Assembly: GCF_018881545.1 (NCBI RefSeq)
Contig: NZ_JACVQD010000001.1
Span: forward strand, 1,330,039 to 1,394,038
Direction of reading: 5' to 3'
DNA: 64,000 bases
DNA from: Polynucleobacter alcilacus
GTDB lineage: Bacteria > Pseudomonadota > Gammaproteobacteria > Burkholderiales > Burkholderiaceae
The notes under the pieces are model-generated. The model worked only from the letters and a program-made list of their open reading frames with translations. It was not told the origin of the DNA and did not search any database. The position numbers and the translations under genes are program-made. Shown one piece after another: positions 62,424 through 64,000 of this stretch. Positions within the stretch are counted from its first letter, which is position 1, and every line of letters starts with the position of its first letter.

Positions 62424-63344
62424 ATGAAAATTCAAAAAATTTCCACTGTTTTTGCTACCTCCGCATTAGTTTCAGGACTTTTATTGTCTAGCGCCTGTTA
62501 TGGCGCGAGCGCAACTATGGATAAGATCAAGTCCAGCGGTGCAGTAACAATGGGTGTGCGCGAATCCTCGATCCCGATGTCCTACACTACTGGCGATAGC
62601 CGATTTGATGGTTACCACGTCGAAATTTGTCGCATGATTTTGGGCGATATTAAAGATAAGCTGGGTATGAGCACGCTCCGTATTAATTATCAGCCTGTTA
62701 CCTCTCAAAACCGGGTTCCCTTGGTCCAAAACGGGACAGTGGATATTGAGTGCGGTACCACCACTAACAATACTGCTCGTGCAAAAGACGTTGGCTTTGC
62801 CAATACCTTGTATGTTGAGGAAGTCCGTATTGCCGTAAAAGCAAGCTCTGGAATTACCTCCATCTCTCAATTGGCCGGTAAAAAGGTAGCTACAACTACT
62901 GGCACAACCTCCGTTCAGTTATTGCGTAAGCATGAAAAAGCCAATGGCGTGAATTTTGATGAAGTATTTGGTAAAGACCATGCCGATAGTTTCTTGCTCC
63001 TGGAGTCTGGTCGTGCTGATGCATTCGTGATGGATGGTTCAATCTTAGCGGGCAACATCGCTAACTCTAAGAATCCAAAAGATTATAAAATTGTTGGTGA
63101 AGTGCTTGCTACTGAGCCAATTGCAATCATGGTTCCGAAGAATGATCCTGAGTTTAAGGCCGCAGTAAATGCGGCTATTGCCAATATAGTCGCAAATGGC
63201 AAAATGCCTGGTCTGTGGAACAAATGGTTCTTAGCACCAATTCCACCAAAAAATATTGTCGTTGGTCTTGAGTTGTCTCCAGCCACTAAAAATGCTTGGG
63301 CCAATTTGAACGACAAGCCAGCAGAAGACTATAACAAGAAGTAA
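62424..63344 (+). CDS. gltI: Amino-acid ABC transporter substrate-binding protein (glutamate/aspartate type)
   Basis: This 306-residue periplasmic binding protein, family 3, begins MKIQKISTVFATSALVSG with a signal peptide ending about YGASA. It has the motifs VTMGVRESSIPMSY, VDIECGTTTNNTARA and GKKVATTTGTTS. It resembles GltI, but the ligand is not certain. The ATG at 62424 follows AAGGAAGAG, whereas an earlier start at 62358 lacks support. It is followed by the permease gene. Confidence 0.88.
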   Translation: MKIQKISTVFATSALVSGLLLSSACYGASATMDKIKSSGAVTMGVRESSIPMSYTTGDSRFDGYHVEICRMILGDIKDKLGMSTLRINYQPVTSQNRVPLVQNGTVDIECGTTTNNTARAKDVGFANTLYVEEVRIAVKASSGITSISQLAGKKVATTTGTTSVQLLRKHEKANGVNFDEVFGKDHADSFLLLESGRADAFVMDGSILAGNIANSKNPKDYKIVGEVLATEPIAIMVPKNDPEFKAAVNAAIANIVANGKMPGLWNKWFLAPIPPKNIVVGLELSPATKNAWANLNDKPAEDYNKK

Positions 63345-63367
63345 TCTAAGAAAAATAAGTTCCTAAT

Positions 63368-64000
63368 ATGGCATTAGATCTAGGTGTCTTTTGTAAAAGC
63401 ACCTTAGATGGAGAAGCAGTCGACCACTGCTTCTCCTCAATTTTTTGGCTTGGCCAAAACGCAGACCCTAGTTATCTAGACTGGTTGATGAAGGCATGGG
63501 GATGGACTTTAGCGGTAGCAGGGCTTGGTCTGACAATTGCTTTAATCGTAGGCGCTATTATGGGAACCCTCAGAACCCTGCCTGATACCGGTAGAACTAG
63601 TAGATTATTGGTGCGTTTATCTACTGCATGGGTAGAGTTATTTCGAAACATTCCCGTCTTAGTCCAAGTTTTTCTCTGGTATCACGTCATCCCCGCTTTT
63701 TTCCCTCCACTTAAAGCGGTGCCTTCCTATTGGTTGGTCAGCATTGCCCTCGGATTCTTCACTTCAGCACGGATTGCGGAACAGGTAAGGGCAGGAATTC
63801 AGTCTTTACCTAGTGGGCAACGCGCAGCTGCTACCGCTTTAGGGTTGAGTACTGCTCAAACTTATCGTTACGTGCTGTTACCAATGGCACTACGTATTGT
63901 TATTCCACCGCTGACTTCAGAAAGCATGAATGCTATTAAAAACTCTTCAGTAGCATTTGCTGTGTCTGTACCAGAGCTTACTTTATTTGCGATGCAAGCC
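63368..64000 (+). CDS. gltJ: Amino-acid ABC transporter permease, GltJ-like (cut by window end)
   Basis: The first 211 residues are visible, starting MALDLGVFCKSTLDG. There are several membrane segments (WTLAVAGLGLTIALIVGAIMG, VELFRNIPVLVQVFLWYHV) and an EAA-type loop (EQVRAGIQSLPSGQRAAATALG) that docks to the ATPase. It lies 23 bases after the binding-protein gene in one operon. The 3' end and the likely gltK and gltL are beyond the window. Confidence 0.88.
   Translation, partial: MALDLGVFCKSTLDGEAVDHCFSSIFWLGQNADPSYLDWLMKAWGWTLAVAGLGLTIALIVGAIMGTLRTLPDTGRTSRLLVRLSTAWVELFRNIPVLVQVFLWYHVIPAFFPPLKAVPSYWLVSIALGFFTSARIAEQVRAGIQSLPSGQRAAATALGLSTAQTYRYVLLPMALRIVIPPLTSESMNAIKNSSVAFAVSVPELTLFAMQA

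Overview
The window reads as a contiguous piece of a betaproteobacterial chromosome. Its moderate GC content, and the order str / S10 / spc / alpha ribosomal operons - cutA - dsbD - hemB - engB - cytochrome c4 - lysA - aroBK - ponA - gltBD - mla - murA - his - tatABC, point to Burkholderiaceae, most likely Polynucleobacter. This assignment is from recalled gene order and protein style, not from a database search.

Region by region: 1-18.5 kb is an uninterrupted plus-strand translation block (rpsG, fusA, tuf, then rpsJ through rplQ, including secY, infA, rpmJ and rpoA), closed by a strong rplQ terminator. Three gaps in it (rpsL-rpsG, rpsJ-rplC, rpsQ-rplN) hold conspicuous hairpins that look like r-protein leader structures. 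18.5-23.1 kb holds cutA-dsbD (+), engB-hemB (-) and a dihaem cytochrome c4 (+). 23.1-28.5 kb is mostly minus strand: lptM-lysA, then a shortened secretin and a membrane partner upstream of aroK-aroB, with cyaY on the plus strand. 28.6-43.9 kb is plus strand: penicillin-binding protein 1A, a REP-associated tyrosine transposase, glutamate synthase gltBD, the Mla phospholipid-transport operon (mlaFEDACB), an ABC-2 exporter pair and a BolA/IbaG protein. 43.9-53.9 kb is murA plus the whole histidine pathway (hisG, D, C, B, H, A, F, I, E). Here hisC is flipped, a HicAB module lies antisense between hisF and hisI, and a VapBC module lies between hisI and hisE. 53.5-55.4 kb is an HIT protein and tatABC. 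55.4-62.2 kb holds a Sel1-repeat protein, a large porin and two convergent TPR-glycosyltransferase genes. The right edge is an amino-acid ABC transporter (binding protein and a permease cut by the window end).

Most of the window is core metabolism and translation. The accessory or unusual content is the pair of toxin-antitoxin modules around hisI, the inverted hisC, the reduced pil-type locus between aroK and ponA, the solitary REP transposase with a nearby inverted repeat, and the TPR-glycosyltransferase pair beside a porin with a Ser/Thr/Asn-rich predicted loop. No tRNA, rRNA, CRISPR array, prophage or complete insertion sequence was seen. No gene-free stretch exceeds about 210 bases.
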